From NCBI GenBank assembly GCA_051530055.1, contig CM121341.1:11842001-11906000 (forward strand): DNA of 64,000 nt, in the 5' to 3' direction. This stretch comes from Neoechinorhynchus agilis (taxonomy: Eukaryota; Acanthocephala). Below are positions 12,305 to 23,463 of this stretch, piece by piece. A model generated the notes under the pieces. The model made no database searches. It was not told the origin of the DNA and saw only the letters and a program-made list of their open reading frames with translations. Position 1 is the first letter of the stretch. Every line of letters begins with the position of its first letter. The position numbers and the translations under genes are program-made.

Positions 12305-13065
12305 ATTGTAATGTGCGAGTCCCATTTAAAATTTGATAGAAATTGGATACCCAGAATTCTTCGAGAGGTTACTCGTAGGATGTCATTTAGAAGCTCAGGG
12401 GATGATGTGAGGTTGCGGGAGAGAGGGGATCATTTCGAAGCATTTAGAGAAATTGAGATGGAGTTTGTGATTGGTGTAGAAATCTTTTATGTGCGTGATT
12501 TCTTTAGAGGTTAAAGAAAGGGAGAGGTGGGGTGGTGAATGGATGATGAGGGTGACATCGTCGGCGTATAAGAAGAGTTTAGAGTGAGAGGAGAGATGTT
12601 TGAGGTTGTTTAGAAAAATATTAGAGAGGTGGTGACAGAACAGCACCTTGAGGTAGATAGGCTGATAGAAGAGGTAGAACGGCAGTGAATGTATTGTTTG
12701 CGATTGTGAGGATAAGATTCGAGCCAGCGGATCTGCCACAAATTGAGACCAAAATCGGAGCAGGCTCGGAGGAGTGAATGGTCCACTGAGTCGAAGGCTT
12801 TAGATAAATCAAGTTGAATGAGACGGGTGACATGGGAGGGATGATTGTCGAGTTTACGTAGAAGCTTGTCATAAATGGAAAGTAGGGCATCGGTTGCAGA
12901 AAATCTGGGTCGGAAACCAAATTGAAAGGGCGATAACTTTTCGTTGAGAAGTGAAAGAATGTGAGATTTAAAACATTTTTCGATAATTTTTGAAAAAGCG
13001 GGTATAACGGATATTGGACGGGATTATTCGGCCGAAATAGGATGCCCTATTTTGAGCAATTTTTT
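12305..13065 (-). mobile_element. LINE fragment, reverse transcriptase core (family L2w)
   Basis: Minus-strand reading gives non-LTR reverse transcriptase motifs in order: LDLSKAFDSVDHSLL (metal-binding Asp), PQGAVLSP, then LFYADDVTLI (catalytic YADD). Frames are broken between them. It is the same family as the copy at 61524-62650, which shares the DxSRAFESVDHSLL region. The 3' part beyond 12305 is missing: the sequence at 12305-12360 matches 38459-38516, where a different copy carries on into the 3' end. An old, dead fragment. 'L2w' is only a label used here. Confidence 0.8.
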
Positions 13066-13457
13066 GATGGTTATTTTGGAGGAAAAAGTAAAAAATAAGT
13101 TTAGAGGAGATCACTAGGCAATTTAAAAGATTGCCCCTAGTAGTAATTGGTCAAAGTTTATTTTTAGTGATCATTTTAAACTTTACGAGGATCAAGGAGG
13201 CAATGAAGCCTGTATTTCAAAAAACCGCAAAAAGATAGCTCACAATTAGCCTACAATCATTGGATGATTTGATTCCACAAATTTCCATTTCATCAAACTC
13301 TAATCCGGACCCGTAACAGTTGATTACAGGTAAACTTTTGAAGTCATGGACATTAAAATCCGTTCAGAAGCCCCATCCTCCCGCTTTCTCGCGAAAGAAT
13401 GAGTTTTCCTACGAGCGTGTTGTCCAATATTCCACTCGAGCCAAATCTTCTACTAAG
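13066..13457. other. Spacer before COX7C
   Basis: No separate gene. The COX7C frame is open upstream to about 13320, but that part has no family similarity and includes the likely leader region. Confidence 0.4.
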
Positions 13458-13721
13458 ATGCCGTGTTTGTCTGGAGGTCGTTACTTTCTTCGAGCTGTCA
13501 GCGCACAATCCGTTCCAGTTCGATGCCTTCCTACTATTTACGGCCCCGGATTCTTGGACATGCAAGTGGATCAAGCTTATTTAAGAGGTCACAATGTCCC
13601 TTTACCCAGTCCCGACAGACCGTGGCGATTCTTAATCTTGGCTTGTATTTATATCGGTACAGGATTCGGATTCCCATTCTTCGTAGTTCGTAGACATATT
13701 AAACGTCAATACGGTACTTAA
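13458..13721 (+). CDS. COX7C: Cytochrome c oxidase subunit 7C, mitochondrial
   Basis: An 87-residue protein whose last ~45 residues follow the COX7C pattern: a short matrix segment ending NVPLPSPDRPW, then one transmembrane helix (FLILACIYIGTGFGFPFFVV) and a basic tail RRHIKRQYGT. Human COX7C has the equivalent NLPFSVENKW, helix and VVRHQ. The first ~40 residues are Arg/Ser-rich with few acids, fitting a mitochondrial presequence longer than the human one. It is a structural subunit of respiratory complex IV in the inner membrane. The Met at 13458 is chosen because a presequence of sensible length begins there and AG lies directly before it. Single exon as read. Identity rests on the C-terminal half and is fairly strong. 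Confidence 0.82.
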   Translation: MPCLSGGRYFLRAVSAQSVPVRCLPTIYGPGFLDMQVDQAYLRGHNVPLPSPDRPWRFLILACIYIGTGFGFPFFVVRRHIKRQYGT

Positions 13722-14264
13722 GAATACATATTAAATCCAATCTTTGATTAGTCAACAAATGCGGTGTTAATTTTTTATTTAGTTTGAAAAAAACGAGTTT
13801 AATTTTTATCAAGTAGACTCAGAGGATATGGGTGTATTCTAAATATAATCCGCGAAATGTTTTAAATGGGCGCGTCTTTTGAAAGCTCCAAAAATGGTAT
13901 TTGATGTTTATCGTTTGATTTTCGATGTCATCCATAATTCGAATCAAGCACTAGCTGAAAAATCGCTTAATTGTTGATGTGTGAAAGTGGTTAACTTAAA
14001 GGATTTGAAGAAGGTCGAGTCGATTCTGAGTATCCACGTCTTGGAAAATCAATGACCATAATCCCGGATATAAGCGCGAGGAAGCCTCGCTTCGTCAATC
14101 ATTGTTTGTTGGTTTTTACTATGTAATTCCTGGCGAAATATCTCTCAGTTCAATTCCGGACACCGATTGGGCATTCTCACTAAAGGTGGCTTTAGTTATT
14201 GAATAGTTTCACCTCTAGTCACAAAAATGCAGCACTGTATTAACTCTTAAAATGCTCGTTTTAG
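13722..14264. other. COX7C-CHMP2 spacer with a repeat remnant
   Basis: Spacer of 543 bp. At 14051-14100 it carries sequence related to the interior of the inverted-repeat element at 11.9 kb (CCCGGATA, then CGCGAGGAAGCCTCG). The last bases before the next start are TCGTTTTAG. Confidence 0.45.
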
Positions 14265-14948
14265 ATGAGTTTCCTATTTGGTCGTCGCCAAACCCCGGAC
14301 GATATGCTTCGAGCAAATCAACGAGCTCTCAACCGTGCTATGCGAGAGTTAGACCGAGAACGATCTAAGCTCGAGAATCAGGAGCAGAAAGTCATTGCCG
14401 ATGTCAAACAGATGGCAAAACGTGGGCAAATGGACGCTGTACGAATCCTTGCCCGTGACCTTATTCGTACTCGCGGCCGAATCAAAAAATTTATTTTAAT
14501 GCGGGCTAATATTCAAGCTGTTTCATTAAAAATAACTACACTCAAATCACAGAACGCTATGACACAGGCAATGAAAGGAGTTAGCCGAACTATGCTTCGA
14601 ATGAACCAGCAATTGAAGATTCCTCAAGTCACTCGTATTATGCAGGACTTTGAGAAACAGTCTCAGATGCTTGAAATGAAAGACGAAATGATTAGCGATG
14701 TGATTGATAGTGCACTTACTGCTGATGGTGATTTCGACGATGAGGACGCCGAAAGCGATCGTTTGGTTGAACAAGTTCTTGATGAGCTTGGAATCGAATT
14801 GCAATCACAGCTAAACTCTTTGCCTGCCAATCATACCGCAACGATGGAATCAGCGTCTATCACTAAACAACAAATGAAACCTATAGCAGCGACTAGTGAT
14901 GCTGACGATGATCTTATGGCCAGATTGGATGCACTCAGGCGAAATTAA
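14265..14948 (+). CDS. CHMP2A: Charged multivesicular body protein 2 (ESCRT-III, Vps2)
   Basis: A 227-residue single-exon gene, close to human CHMP2A (222). The N-terminus MSFLFGRRQTPDDMLRANQR is the family signature, followed by the basic helical core with MKGVSRTMLRMNQQLKIPQ. An acidic C-terminal part ends in a MIM1 motif (DDLMARLDALRR, about 214-225) that binds the MIT domain of the ATPase VPS4. CHMP2 polymerises with CHMP3/CHMP4 on endosomal and midbody membranes to drive scission. The start codon directly follows TCGTTTTAG, an acceptor-like sequence. AATAAA at 14947 overlaps the stop codon, so the 3'UTR may be very short. CHMP2A rather than 2B is favoured by the N-terminal sequence. Confidence 0.95.
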   Translation: MSFLFGRRQTPDDMLRANQRALNRAMRELDRERSKLENQEQKVIADVKQMAKRGQMDAVRILARDLIRTRGRIKKFILMRANIQAVSLKITTLKSQNAMTQAMKGVSRTMLRMNQQLKIPQVTRIMQDFEKQSQMLEMKDEMISDVIDSALTADGDFDDEDAESDRLVEQVLDELGIELQSQLNSLPANHTATMESASITKQQMKPIAATSDADDDLMARLDALRRN

Positions 14949-15443
14949 TAAACTAGTTCATTCTTCGAAAAACGCGAGTGTTCCTTGTGATTACCGTCAG
15001 TGTTGTTCCTGGACAACGTACTTCATTTAGATCCTTTTTGTATTGACCACAAGGATGTAATGATTTGCCTTAAATGTGACCATAGGTTTAAAGTTACGAT
15101 TTTAATTTTTCTAAATATTAAATAACTACAAAAGCGATTATTTTGACTGGTTTCAGGGGATAGGAATTAATTGCATCCTTTAAACTGTTATAACGAAGGC
15201 GTTTAGTTGAAATTTTTTGAATAAGTTAAAACGCTGTCGTAAAGATTTTGCCTTAAAGGATCATACATTGATTACTTTGAAATGGGACAGGATAAAGATG
15301 GATTGCGTCTCAGTTGAGATTGAAACTAGAATCGGTCAATAATATGATCAGAATTTGCGCTTAAACGGTTTTTACACCCTTTTTAAATAGCGATTAAAAT
15401 GATGCTTGAAGCCGGAAACATCTCTAGTGATTACTATCTGTAG
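14949..15443. other. CHMP2-COG4 spacer
   Basis: 495 bp with no gene; ends in TATCTGTAG immediately before the COG4 start codon. Confidence 0.45.
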
Positions 15444-18320
15444 ATGACGATACCTAAGGATGTTATAAACTCTATCCGCCAACGACTGGACGTTCTATCT
15501 AAAGAAAAACACGATCTGAACGCACAATTAGAAGCTCTTCGAATCGCATCAGCTTCTACCATTTCCGCATTCGAGAATGTTACAATCAACCCTGCTCCAG
15601 ATTTGCGACAAAACTTTGAAACGCTTTCTGAGTTGACCCATGGAATTACAAATCATGTTGGAGATCTTCACATTATTAAAAACAATATCACCTCATGCAT
15701 CCAAAGATTGAACGATGTTCGTGAACTACAATCTACTGCTGTTGACCTTAGGCAAGCAATCGATAACGAGGACTATGAGCAAGCCGCTGCGTTGGTTCGA
15801 CGGTACCGTATCATATCTCAATCTTCCCATTCTACTTCAAACGCTCAAAGCGAACTCCAATCAGCAGCTCAATCGATTGAAACATGTAGACGTCAGCTTG
15901 AGATCATAGCTACTGAACAGTTTGATAGCGCTATAGCAGAAGCGAACATGGCCGAAGCTATGCGATATTTTAAAATATTTGCTCTACTTGACCTCCATGA
16001 TATCGGCCTTCAAAAATTCGGTAGGCATTTATGTAGGGACTTATCATCTAAAGCTCAGTTGATCTTTGAAGAAGAAAATGAGACGTGGATAGGAAAAATT
16101 ACTAGTCTCTTAGAAATGGTCGGACGGTTCATAGAAGCTCATCTGCCGATATTTGAGACATATTATGGACCAACAGCAAAAGTTATTGAATTTATTGCAG
16201 TTATCGAGTCTGAAGTCGATATTCAATTTGGTAGGTTCGTCCAGGAATTTCGTGAAGGTGCGAATATCGATAATGTTTTGAAAAATGCAGATCAAAATGA
16301 AATCGAAGGGGATTCACTACTAAACGACTTAGTCTGTCTAGTGAACAGAGGGGAACTGTATGCGAGGTTCTTGAGACGAAAGTTGGAGGAACCATCTTTG
16401 GGGATTAGTGGTGAGGTCGTGGACGGATTTTTACAGTAGGAAAAGATTTAAAGATTGGGGAATCTGAAAAATCATCTTCCTGCCATTAAAGAAAAGATGC
16501 GATCTAAATAGAACAGTTCAAGAGATTGTATCACTCTATATTCCTTTAGAGGACCGTCTTATCTCGCAAAATATATCCAGAGCAATGAAATCAGGCGATA
16601 AAACTACTCTCGTTGATCGCGTTTTTTATTTCGTCCTTCAATCGACCAATCGGGCTCTCTCAACTTCCAATACCGATGCGCTATGTGCCGTCATCAATAA
16701 TTGTGTAACCAGTCTTGACTTGTTCAAAAAACACCTACAGAATAATCTCCGTGAAGGATTCGGAAATAATTTGGAAATCGTACAAGCTCTTTTGAGCTCC
16801 TCGTCGTCTTCCAACATGCCGATAAATGATGGAGAACTTAAAAGTGCAGAATCGGGCGAACATAAAAAGTTGCGCAGTTTTATTGAAAATCTTCAAATGG
16901 CTGATGAATGTGTGGATTATACAATGCGACTAAGGCAGCAATTCGATCAATTTGTCACTGCTAACACTGTCGGTGTTACTTTTGCGGTCAAGGGATTGAA
17001 AGCTCGTTGAAAGTCGAGAGTTAGTCATTTGTTTGTTTCTATTCCATTCTATTTTCCATAATATCTTCAGTGCAGCATAAGACCATCCGAGGCTCAATTA
17101 ATTGACTTTATAAAGTCTATAAAACGTACTTTTGCTTTATTCAAAGACTACCTACCTTTAATCTGTACTTAATAAGGAGTTGAATTTTAAAACCTTAAGC
17201 TGGGTATCCTGTAATAATTTTCTAACGCACAAACTCAACCAATATCATTTCGTTCCAGCAAAGCTCATATAACAAAATATTTTGAGTTTTAAACCAAACG
17301 ACAAAATGCGTTTTTCGTCTATTTTAACACGGTATCGACTGGTATTAATCCTTGTGCTATTAGAGCTTAACTTCTTTATCCTGTTATTCTAAATCTATGT
17401 TATAAAGACTCATTTGAAATAGCAAGTTAAGGTAACCAGGGTTGCCAATATAATTGCTATTCGCAGTCTTAGAAAAAAGTATGCTCGAAAATTCCAACCC
17501 CATTTGAGGTTTAAACAATGATGAAAGTTTAACCCTGCTGGTGGTATGAATAGAGCTGAATCCAAATTTACTCTGATTAATCCAATTAAATTAAAATCAA
17601 TTAAAGTTTCATCCGCTCAGTTACTTTACGTCGTCAGTGGATAAAACCTTTCATTTCCAATCAGATTCTCGAACCAAGATCAAGACATGCATAGGAGAAT
17701 TCGATTTAATGGTTAGTCGGTATCGTGAACTCGTTGAAGCGTCCATTTATAAGCTTCGAACCGATTATATGAGACCGCGTGCGTCCAAAACTGCCGAAGA
17801 ACTTCTCGACTGTGATTATGTCCTTGCGGAGTCCGAGTACATAAATCACGAAGTAAATGACTCATTTATGCCTTCACTGGTGAAGTTCGTTACTCGTGTG
17901 CGCAATGACATTGAATATGCTGGAGTTGCTCTGAGTGAACGGATTCTGGAACGAGTAACCACCATGCTCGCTGCAGAACTTGCCAAATCGCTTGAACGAT
18001 ACATTCATGTTTGTTCTTTTAACCATTGCGGTGGTCTTCTTTTGGATCGACAAATTCGATCAGCAGTTGCTTATATTCAATCCAGTAGTCCCCATGGATT
18101 TGGAGCGAGGGAACAATTTAGAAGACTCTTAAAGATAACCAATGTCCTTAGCTCAGAAACGCTCATGGAATGCCAAACATTGCTTAGTGAACAGGACGAA
18201 TTTGCCTTAAAAGGTGAATCTGAAGCCCGCGTAAGTTTCACAAAGTTTGAACTTCAGAAGCTATTATTACTGAGAAAAGATTTTGACGTGAAGGATGTGC
18301 GAGCAATAAAAAGTATCTAA
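15444..18320 (+). CDS. COG4: Conserved oligomeric Golgi complex subunit 4
   Basis: COG4 is a lobe A subunit of the COG tether, which captures intra-Golgi retrograde vesicles and binds syntaxin-5/Sly1. Three exons are inferred. Exon 1 is 15444-16435; it has EDYEQAAA as in human COG4 and ends near FLRRK. A 76-nt intron (GTAGGA...AATAG) leads to exon 2, which starts at 16512 and reads TVQEIVSLY and DRVFYFVLQ. Exon 2 ends at 16972 or 17005, two in-phase donors I cannot choose between. Exon 3 starts at 17638 (GTCAG|TGG) and ends LLLLRKDFDVKDVRAIKSI, matching the family C-terminus. The total is about 711 or 722 residues; human has 785. The second intron (about 0.65 kb) is unusually long for this window. 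The start directly follows CTGTAG. Confidence 0.92.
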
Positions 18321-18507
18321 CCGCCTGAATGGGCAAAACTTTAGTTAATGTTCATTTTAATGTAGTTCTCGCAGATCTTCGAATTCATTTACGGTCCAAA
18401 AAGATCGCTAAAGAAAAGTTACCAACTCACTGAACAAATTCACTCTTTTCGTGAGTCATTTTTGGATTTTATGAGTTGTAGATACGAGATTTCCGTTTAA
18501 ACAGACA

Positions 18508-18657
18508 AATGAAGACGATGGTTGTAGTTCAACTGGCATTCGTGATATGCCAATCTTTGCCAATGATTCCATTAACCGAGCACACAACGGAACCGTTTCA
18601 AGAACGAGTTATAACTTTTGAAGTATTAAAGGAGAGCCTCTTTGATCCAAGCATGAA
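18508..18657 (+). CDS. Putative secreted-protein first exon, unknown
   Basis: A 50-codon exon starts MKTMVVVQLAFVICQSLP, a good signal peptide with a hydrophobic core at residues 4-13. It ends at an excellent donor, AAT|GTAAGT. The coding phase at the donor is 0. The next convincing coding stretch (19276-19658) needs a phase-1 join, so either an unseen exon lies between or they are separate genes. No family recognised. Confidence 0.35.
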
Positions 18658-19275
18658 TGTAAGTCATTGATCCTAAACGTTGGTTTACCGTTGAGGATCA
18701 GTGGCATGGACCGATGTAAACGGGATCTTAGAGTGCATTTGAATATTCGAACGCAAAGAAATCTTTTCTATGTGGGAAAAGTGAGCGTTGTACTGAAATG
18801 TGACTATATTTATCATGAAAGTTGTGAATCTCGTCTATTAGCTTTCAATGCTGCGATTCTTATTGTTGCATTTTAGTAATTTAGATTTTATAGTTTTGGT
18901 GAAACGGCAAATAAAAAAATATATTCTACAATTTGTTTGCTTATTCATGATAATCCCTCAAATTATGAGTGTTCATTTCCAGAGCAGCGCTGCACTGTAA
19001 TTAGATGAAAAAAATAATATTTTCTGAAATATATCCACTTAACCTAACTCTAAAGCATGTTGTTTATTCGAACATTTGGATCTTCAATAATCGTTTAAGG
19101 GATTATCCGTGTGACGACTGTTACGACCTTTACAGGTTGTAGCCACGAGAATGGCTTTTCTCTTCAATACCGGTTGGGGTTTAAACTTCTTCGAGCATTG
19201 CGTTTTTATTTATTATGTAAATAACTAAAACGCGATGTTAGAAAACTGACCAAATAGCTATTAATTTAATTTTAG
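18658..19275. other. Intron or spacer between two orphan exons
   Basis: Contains a 69-codon plus frame at 18667-18876 without motif; it may hold a missing exon of the secreted-type gene. Otherwise AT-rich. Confidence 0.3.
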
Positions 19276-19658
19276 AAGATAATCCGCATTTTCTCACCAA
19301 GGTCTTTAACACTCTTTCCAAAAACGAGATTGATGACCGGAAGGGATTCCTCGAAGCTGTTATTTACATGAGAGACTCAACGAGACCATGTAAAATAATG
19401 ACCATAAACAATGGGGACCCGGTTTACGAAATCGACAGTCTTTTGAGCGCTACTTATTCCAAAATTGAAGACGATAGTGCAAAGAAGACGATTGTTGATT
19501 TTACATTATGGACAATACGACACAGTACTCAGCTAAGTGGAAATTATCTCGAATCCATTGGTTTAAGCTTTAAGAGAAAGTGTTCAGGTCTGTCTTCGGT
19601 TACGAAACGGTCTTCGAACTTAACTATTGCTTGGTATCGGTCTAGGGAACTAAATTAG
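19276..19658 (+). CDS. Orphan coding exon, unknown function
   Basis: About 126 residues open from a TTTTAG acceptor at 19275 to the stop. It begins DNPHFLTKVFNTLSKNEIDD and has balanced, globular-protein composition with helices predicted by eye. It may be the last exon of the signal-peptide gene that starts at 18508; phases require an intermediate exon. No family recognised. Confidence 0.4.
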
Positions 19659-19836
19659 AATATTCATTCTAGCGACGGACTTTACAAACTCCATTAAAAA
19701 AGATGATAAAAAGTTAATTCAATGTTGGGTTGAAATAAAAAGCGCCATTTTAATACCGGTTTTAAATATTAATTAGCCAAAGTCTATGTTTATCCATAAA
19801 CGTCCACTTTGAACACTTGAAAGAACTGCGTACGAT

Positions 19837-20554
19837 TCACTCTTTTCGTTTCTTGTAGACGTCCCCAACATGAGCTTCGAATCCGGTTCCCATTCGTTCA
19901 ATTTGTTTGGATCCAACTAGGACTTCCTCGGACGGCGATGGAGTGTAGTACCAGGCCTTGTAATCCTGTCTTTCCTTCATCAATTTCTTAACTTTAACCT
20001 CGAGAAGACTAAGGAAATAGTGAGTGTCGAGTCAGCTAAAACCAAACTTCATTCTTCGAAGCATCAAACGAGCGTAGTTGGCATGAAGGTTCATCTCATG
20101 GATTTGTTCTTCGCTCAAATAATAATATTTTGTCAAGAGACGAGTCATTGGTCGCTATTTTTTAAATGATTTAAGCACAAAAACAGGAAAACAAACTTTG
20201 TAATATTCCCAGGCCTCTGGGTCGTATCCTCCAGGAATCTCGGTAAGGACGCTATCGCCTAAAATAGCAAACGGTCACAAATATCCTTAGAGTTCATCTC
20301 TGAACCTCGAGTGACGTTCACGTAAGTGATGAGCAGAGTTGCTGGAATGAGTCCAATCGCTAGGAAATAATGCTGTTTGTTTTAAGACGATTTATTTAAT
20401 CAAAATGATTTTTTAATGTACTCACGATATTGTCTCGGGCAATGAAATCGTCCAATTTAGAAACAACCTCAGGAATGCTTTGAAGTCTTTGTTGATGATA
20501 AGTTGAAGTAAATCGAAAACCGGACCGAACAATCGAACGCCCAATTGAAATCAT
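19837..20554 (-). CDS. NDUFB5: NADH dehydrogenase 1 beta subcomplex subunit 5, mitochondrial
   Basis: Five exons on the minus strand, all with matching phases: 20554-20426, 20372-20306, 20258-20197, 20154-20048 and 20008-19837. The introns are 53, 47, 42, 42 and ... more exactly four GT-AG introns of 53, 47, 42 and 39 nt. The product has 178 residues. Exon 1 encodes an Arg/Ser-rich presequence (MISIGRSIVRSGFRFTS). Exon 2 holds the membrane helix (HYFLAIGLIPATLLITYVNV; human has HYFLPVGL). Exon 3 has EIPGGYDPEAWEYYK, the NDUFB5 hallmark (human EIPEGYVPEHWEYYK). The C-terminal part has KKLMKERQDYKAWYY. It is an accessory subunit of the complex I membrane arm. Identified only after removing the introns, because no single exon is longer than 57 codons. 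Confidence 0.93.
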
Positions 20555-20891
20555 CGATTATGATTGTAAATTCTATAAGTAGTATTCTAAAAAGAAAGTA
20601 ACTTCGGAAAAGGTTCTTTCGTTTTGGAACTCAGAAACGATTTCTCGATTCAAATTAGCCGACATTTTACTCCTCGGTAGAGAAGTTCTCGCACCCTCCT
20701 AAAGGTTTTTATCTAAGATAAACTGGGCATTTTGCTGATGTTCATCTTCTTGCAGATGAAATATTTTTTACGCGCGAGTGTTAAAAACTCGGTTTAGTAC
20801 ATTTTATCGGAACTAAATGACCGAAATTTGTTCAAAGCGTTAAACACTTCAATAAAAGTTTCGAATTAAGTTTATTAAAACTTAAAATCTA
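20555..20891. other. Spacer between NDUFB5 and a small minus ORF
   Basis: No supported gene. At about 20757 the plus strand has TTCTTGCAG|ATG followed by only 13 codons, probably coincidental. Confidence 0.35.
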
Positions 20892-21098
20892 CTACTGAAT
20901 AGAGCACTTTTTCTTTTTCTTCTTTTCCTTTGGAACCTCTTCGTAAATGGCCGCGTTTCGTGGCTGACTTAAACATCGCGTGTGGCTCTCATACAATCGT
21001 CCGGGCGAAGAGTTCGGACATTGAAGATCGCCATAAATTGCTCGGTACCGAGCTTCTCTCACTGTTGTGAAGGTTGTGGCTGACTGTTCGGGATGCAT
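20892..21098 (-). CDS. Small hypothetical protein with lysine-rich tail
   Basis: A 68-residue frame starting MHPEQSATTFTTVREARYRA and ending in an EVPKEKKKKKK-type basic tail. No signal peptide, membrane segment or family recognised. It could be a single-exon small gene or the last exon of something larger; support is only length, composition and a clean start. Confidence 0.25.
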   Translation of the reverse strand: MHPEQSATTFTTVREARYRAIYGDLQCPNSSPGRLYESHTRCLSQPRNAAIYEEVPKEKKKKKKCSIQ

Positions 21099-22023
21099 GG
21101 AAACTCAGTTTTCATCGAATTTGCCTTCAATGAGTCGCTTTTATATCTTTTCGGAACAACCAAATGAGCCATTAAGAATGTCGAGGTTCAATCCAAAGTG
21201 ATAAAGAACCATTTAAATGGCAATGCACTTTTATGTTAGACAACATTGACTGAGCAAACATTCATTTGTCAAAAAGCCCAAAGAATTGTTTACTTGTCCA
21301 TGTTTCCGAATGAGCACGAGAGCCGCTCTCGTCGAAGTCTCATTGACTTTTAATGCAAGGAACATTTAGGTGTCAAATCCACGAGGATATTTTCACTAAA
21401 GGAAAAAGCTTACTACTGTATCATTTATGACGATCCTGAATGTCCCGGACGATTGTGTGAGAATAATACAAAAAATAGGAAGTGCCTTAAAGTCTCGAAT
21501 TGAAAGTAAAATTTTTGTTTCGTGTTTGATTGATGTAATAACTTGGTAGGAAATGTTTACGACTCAGTCGTACAAAAAATCTCGTTTCATTTTAGAGTTC
21601 GGCGCCTCACTTTGGAAATTCTCTAAGGGAGAGTTTTCGAATTTTATATTTGTTTAAAAGATCAATCCGTTGCGTCTCTTACAAATTAATTTCAGATTTT
21701 TCGATGTTTCGATATTGTAGAAACTTCCGCTAAAATGGGAACTCATCGACGCGCCTTGAATAAAGCACTATTGCAAAATTCATGAATTCATTTGCAATTA
21801 AAGTTTTAGTAGTTGCAGTTCATCATTGATCGTTGGTTAAAATTTTTTAGTTTTTTAACAATTTCGAGCGTACTAAATGATATTGTAACGATGATTCCTT
21901 CGACGCTGGAAACCTCCACGACACTGAATTTTTTACCAGCAGGAAATTTCTGCAAACATTGAAAAATTGCTTCTGGAGGGCGAAATTTGTTCAATCGTAG
22001 TTGGAATTTATTCTTTTGCTTAA
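21099..22023. other. Spacer, no supported gene
   Basis: AT-rich. An 87-codon minus frame at 21806-22069 overlaps the better plus-strand ORF and is not supported. Confidence 0.35.
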
Positions 22024-22290
22024 ATGGACCACTCGATTGCCATTCACTACACAGCGGCAAATGAATCAATCGACAGCACCGCCGAACTTATCCTCAAAGA
22101 CAATTATTGGCCGGAATTTGATCCTTGCCAAGTTCTTATATTCATTGCATTACTCACAGTTATACTCACTTTAATCGCCTGTTCATCGATTGTTCTTATA
22201 GGATTCAGCCGAAGGATCGAAGAGGCGAAGACGAAGATCTCGTACTTGATTGACAGACGTCAAGTGTTACCAGACGAAATTCGATTTTAG
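22024..22290 (+). CDS. Small single-pass membrane protein, unknown
   Basis: An 88-residue frame with one clear hydrophobic helix (VLIFIALLTVILTLIACSSI, about residues 37-56). It is preceded by a polar, acidic segment with an NES glycosylation-type sequon at 13-15 and followed by a basic, coiled tail (RRIEEAKTKISYLIDRR). The layout (short N-terminal outside, one helix, charged tail inside) resembles KCNE-type or other small regulatory membrane proteins, but I recognise no family. A LINE tail was inserted about 100 bp downstream. Could also be one exon of a larger gene. Confidence 0.4.
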   Translation: MDHSIAIHYTAANESIDSTAELILKDNYWPEFDPCQVLIFIALLTVILTLIACSSIVLIGFSRRIEEAKTKISYLIDRRQVLPDEIRF

Positions 22291-22368
22291 AATTTTACTA
22301 AAAATGATTTTTTTTCGCATAGAAGCGATCGAATTTGGTTTTGGATTATACGCGATCACTCATGTCAG

Positions 22369-22887
22369 TTACTATTTCGTAGGGCATCGAAAGGTCGCCA
22401 AGACGAAATTTTTAATCAAATCTAAATCTTGAGTGGGTAAGAAGAACATCCGGGATTATATCAAGGATTTTTTTGGGTTAGATTTCGACCCTGCTTATAA
22501 GAAGCTTGATATTTTAGGTTATACTTTCACTAATAACCTCTCGCCCGCCTCCGATATACACAAGATGAAAAAACTTTTAAAGACAGCCAGAGTTAAGGCG
22601 AGACGTGCCGCTCGTATTGGGCTTAGCGCCAAGATATGCAAAGTAATATGATGCTTTCGGGCTATTTCAGGCCAATTTTTTATTCCAGAGGAAGGCCTCC
22701 AGAACAACGTGGATTTCTTCAGCAGACTGGTTCAACAAATCCATGCAGTGGATCGGATTATGTCTTCCGAAAACGGATAGTAACTAGTATAAAATGTTGC
22801 TTCAGTCATTCAGCGACAGCGTTCGATCCATGGTTTGCCTATGCCGAATAGATTTTTTTACCATTTCTTAGGGCATTGAAAGGTCGC
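22369..22887 (+). mobile_element. 5'-truncated LINE tail with long target-site duplication (family L1w)
   Basis: Positions 22401-22857 hold the C-terminal part of a non-LTR reverse transcriptase (KKLDILGYTFTNNLSP, then KMKKLLKTARVKARRAARIG, then SRGRPPEQR), matching the LINE at 30-33 kb. Direct repeats of about 30 bp flank it: 22369-22398 and 22858-22887 share TA(C/T)NATTTC(G/T)TAGGGCA and GAAAGGTCGC, with about three mismatches. This is a complete record of target-primed insertion of a 5'-truncated copy. The first ~150 bp are about 97% identical to 33139-32990. 'L1w' is a label used only here. Confidence 0.8.
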
Positions 22888-23049
22888 GGTCAAATGCAAA
22901 AAATGTTAAGATGATTATACTGATTTCATTGATTTGTCGGCTGCGAACCTAATTGAACTCATTTTGCAACTGAACATTGGCTTTGTAGTAAAATTGGGTA
23001 TTCTTAGAACAAAAGTAATCTTTTCCCATTATTAATCAATTTTCTCTTT

Positions 23050-23463
23050 TCAAAAGACTTGGTCTTTGGTTTCCTGTTCAAATTCAAACAAGAAAGTAAA
23101 CATGAATTCGCAATTTTCTTCGTTGCTAAATTTTACTGGTCTTCGAAACAATAAGTTCGTTTGTTTTTGAACATCAATTTTAAATTTTTTTATCAATTTA
23201 ATCTGGTCTATTGATTGAAATATTCCCTCAGATCTCATAGGCGCTCTCATCATTTTCAGAGGAAAGCTGATGTAATCCTCTCGCTTCGTCATCGGGACAA
23301 TTGGCGTTGATGTCGAACTCATGACCTGATGCTCGGGAGAAGACGCTTTTGCTGAATGCGCAATGATTTCTGATGTTTGTGGAAATGGTCGTGATTGTTT
23401 ATCGAATAACTCTATCGTTGATTGTTTATCATTGCAAAACAAAGTGAATCGACCGATTGGCAC
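23050..23463 (-). CDS. Hypothetical open frame, possibly a terminal exon
   Basis: About 137 codons open on the minus strand. The annotated start would be GTG, but an acceptor-like GCAAG lies just upstream, so it reads better as a last exon. The composition is protein-like with a polar Ser/Thr/Pro first half and a mixed second half ending FEFEQETKDQVF. No family recognised. Confidence 0.25.
   Translation of the reverse strand: MPIGRFTLFCNDKQSTIELFDKQSRPFPQTSEIIAHSAKASSPEHQVMSSTSTPIVPMTKREDYISFPLKMMRAPMRSEGIFQSIDQIKLIKKFKIDVQKQTNLLFRRPVKFSNEENCEFMFTFLFEFEQETKDQVF

Noticed and set aside
18667-18876. Plus ORF between the signal-peptide exon and the orphan exon
   Set aside because: Does not join either neighbour in phase with a usable splice site; could be chance.
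21806-22069. 87-codon minus ORF
   Set aside because: Overlaps the better plus-strand membrane-protein frame and lacks motifs.
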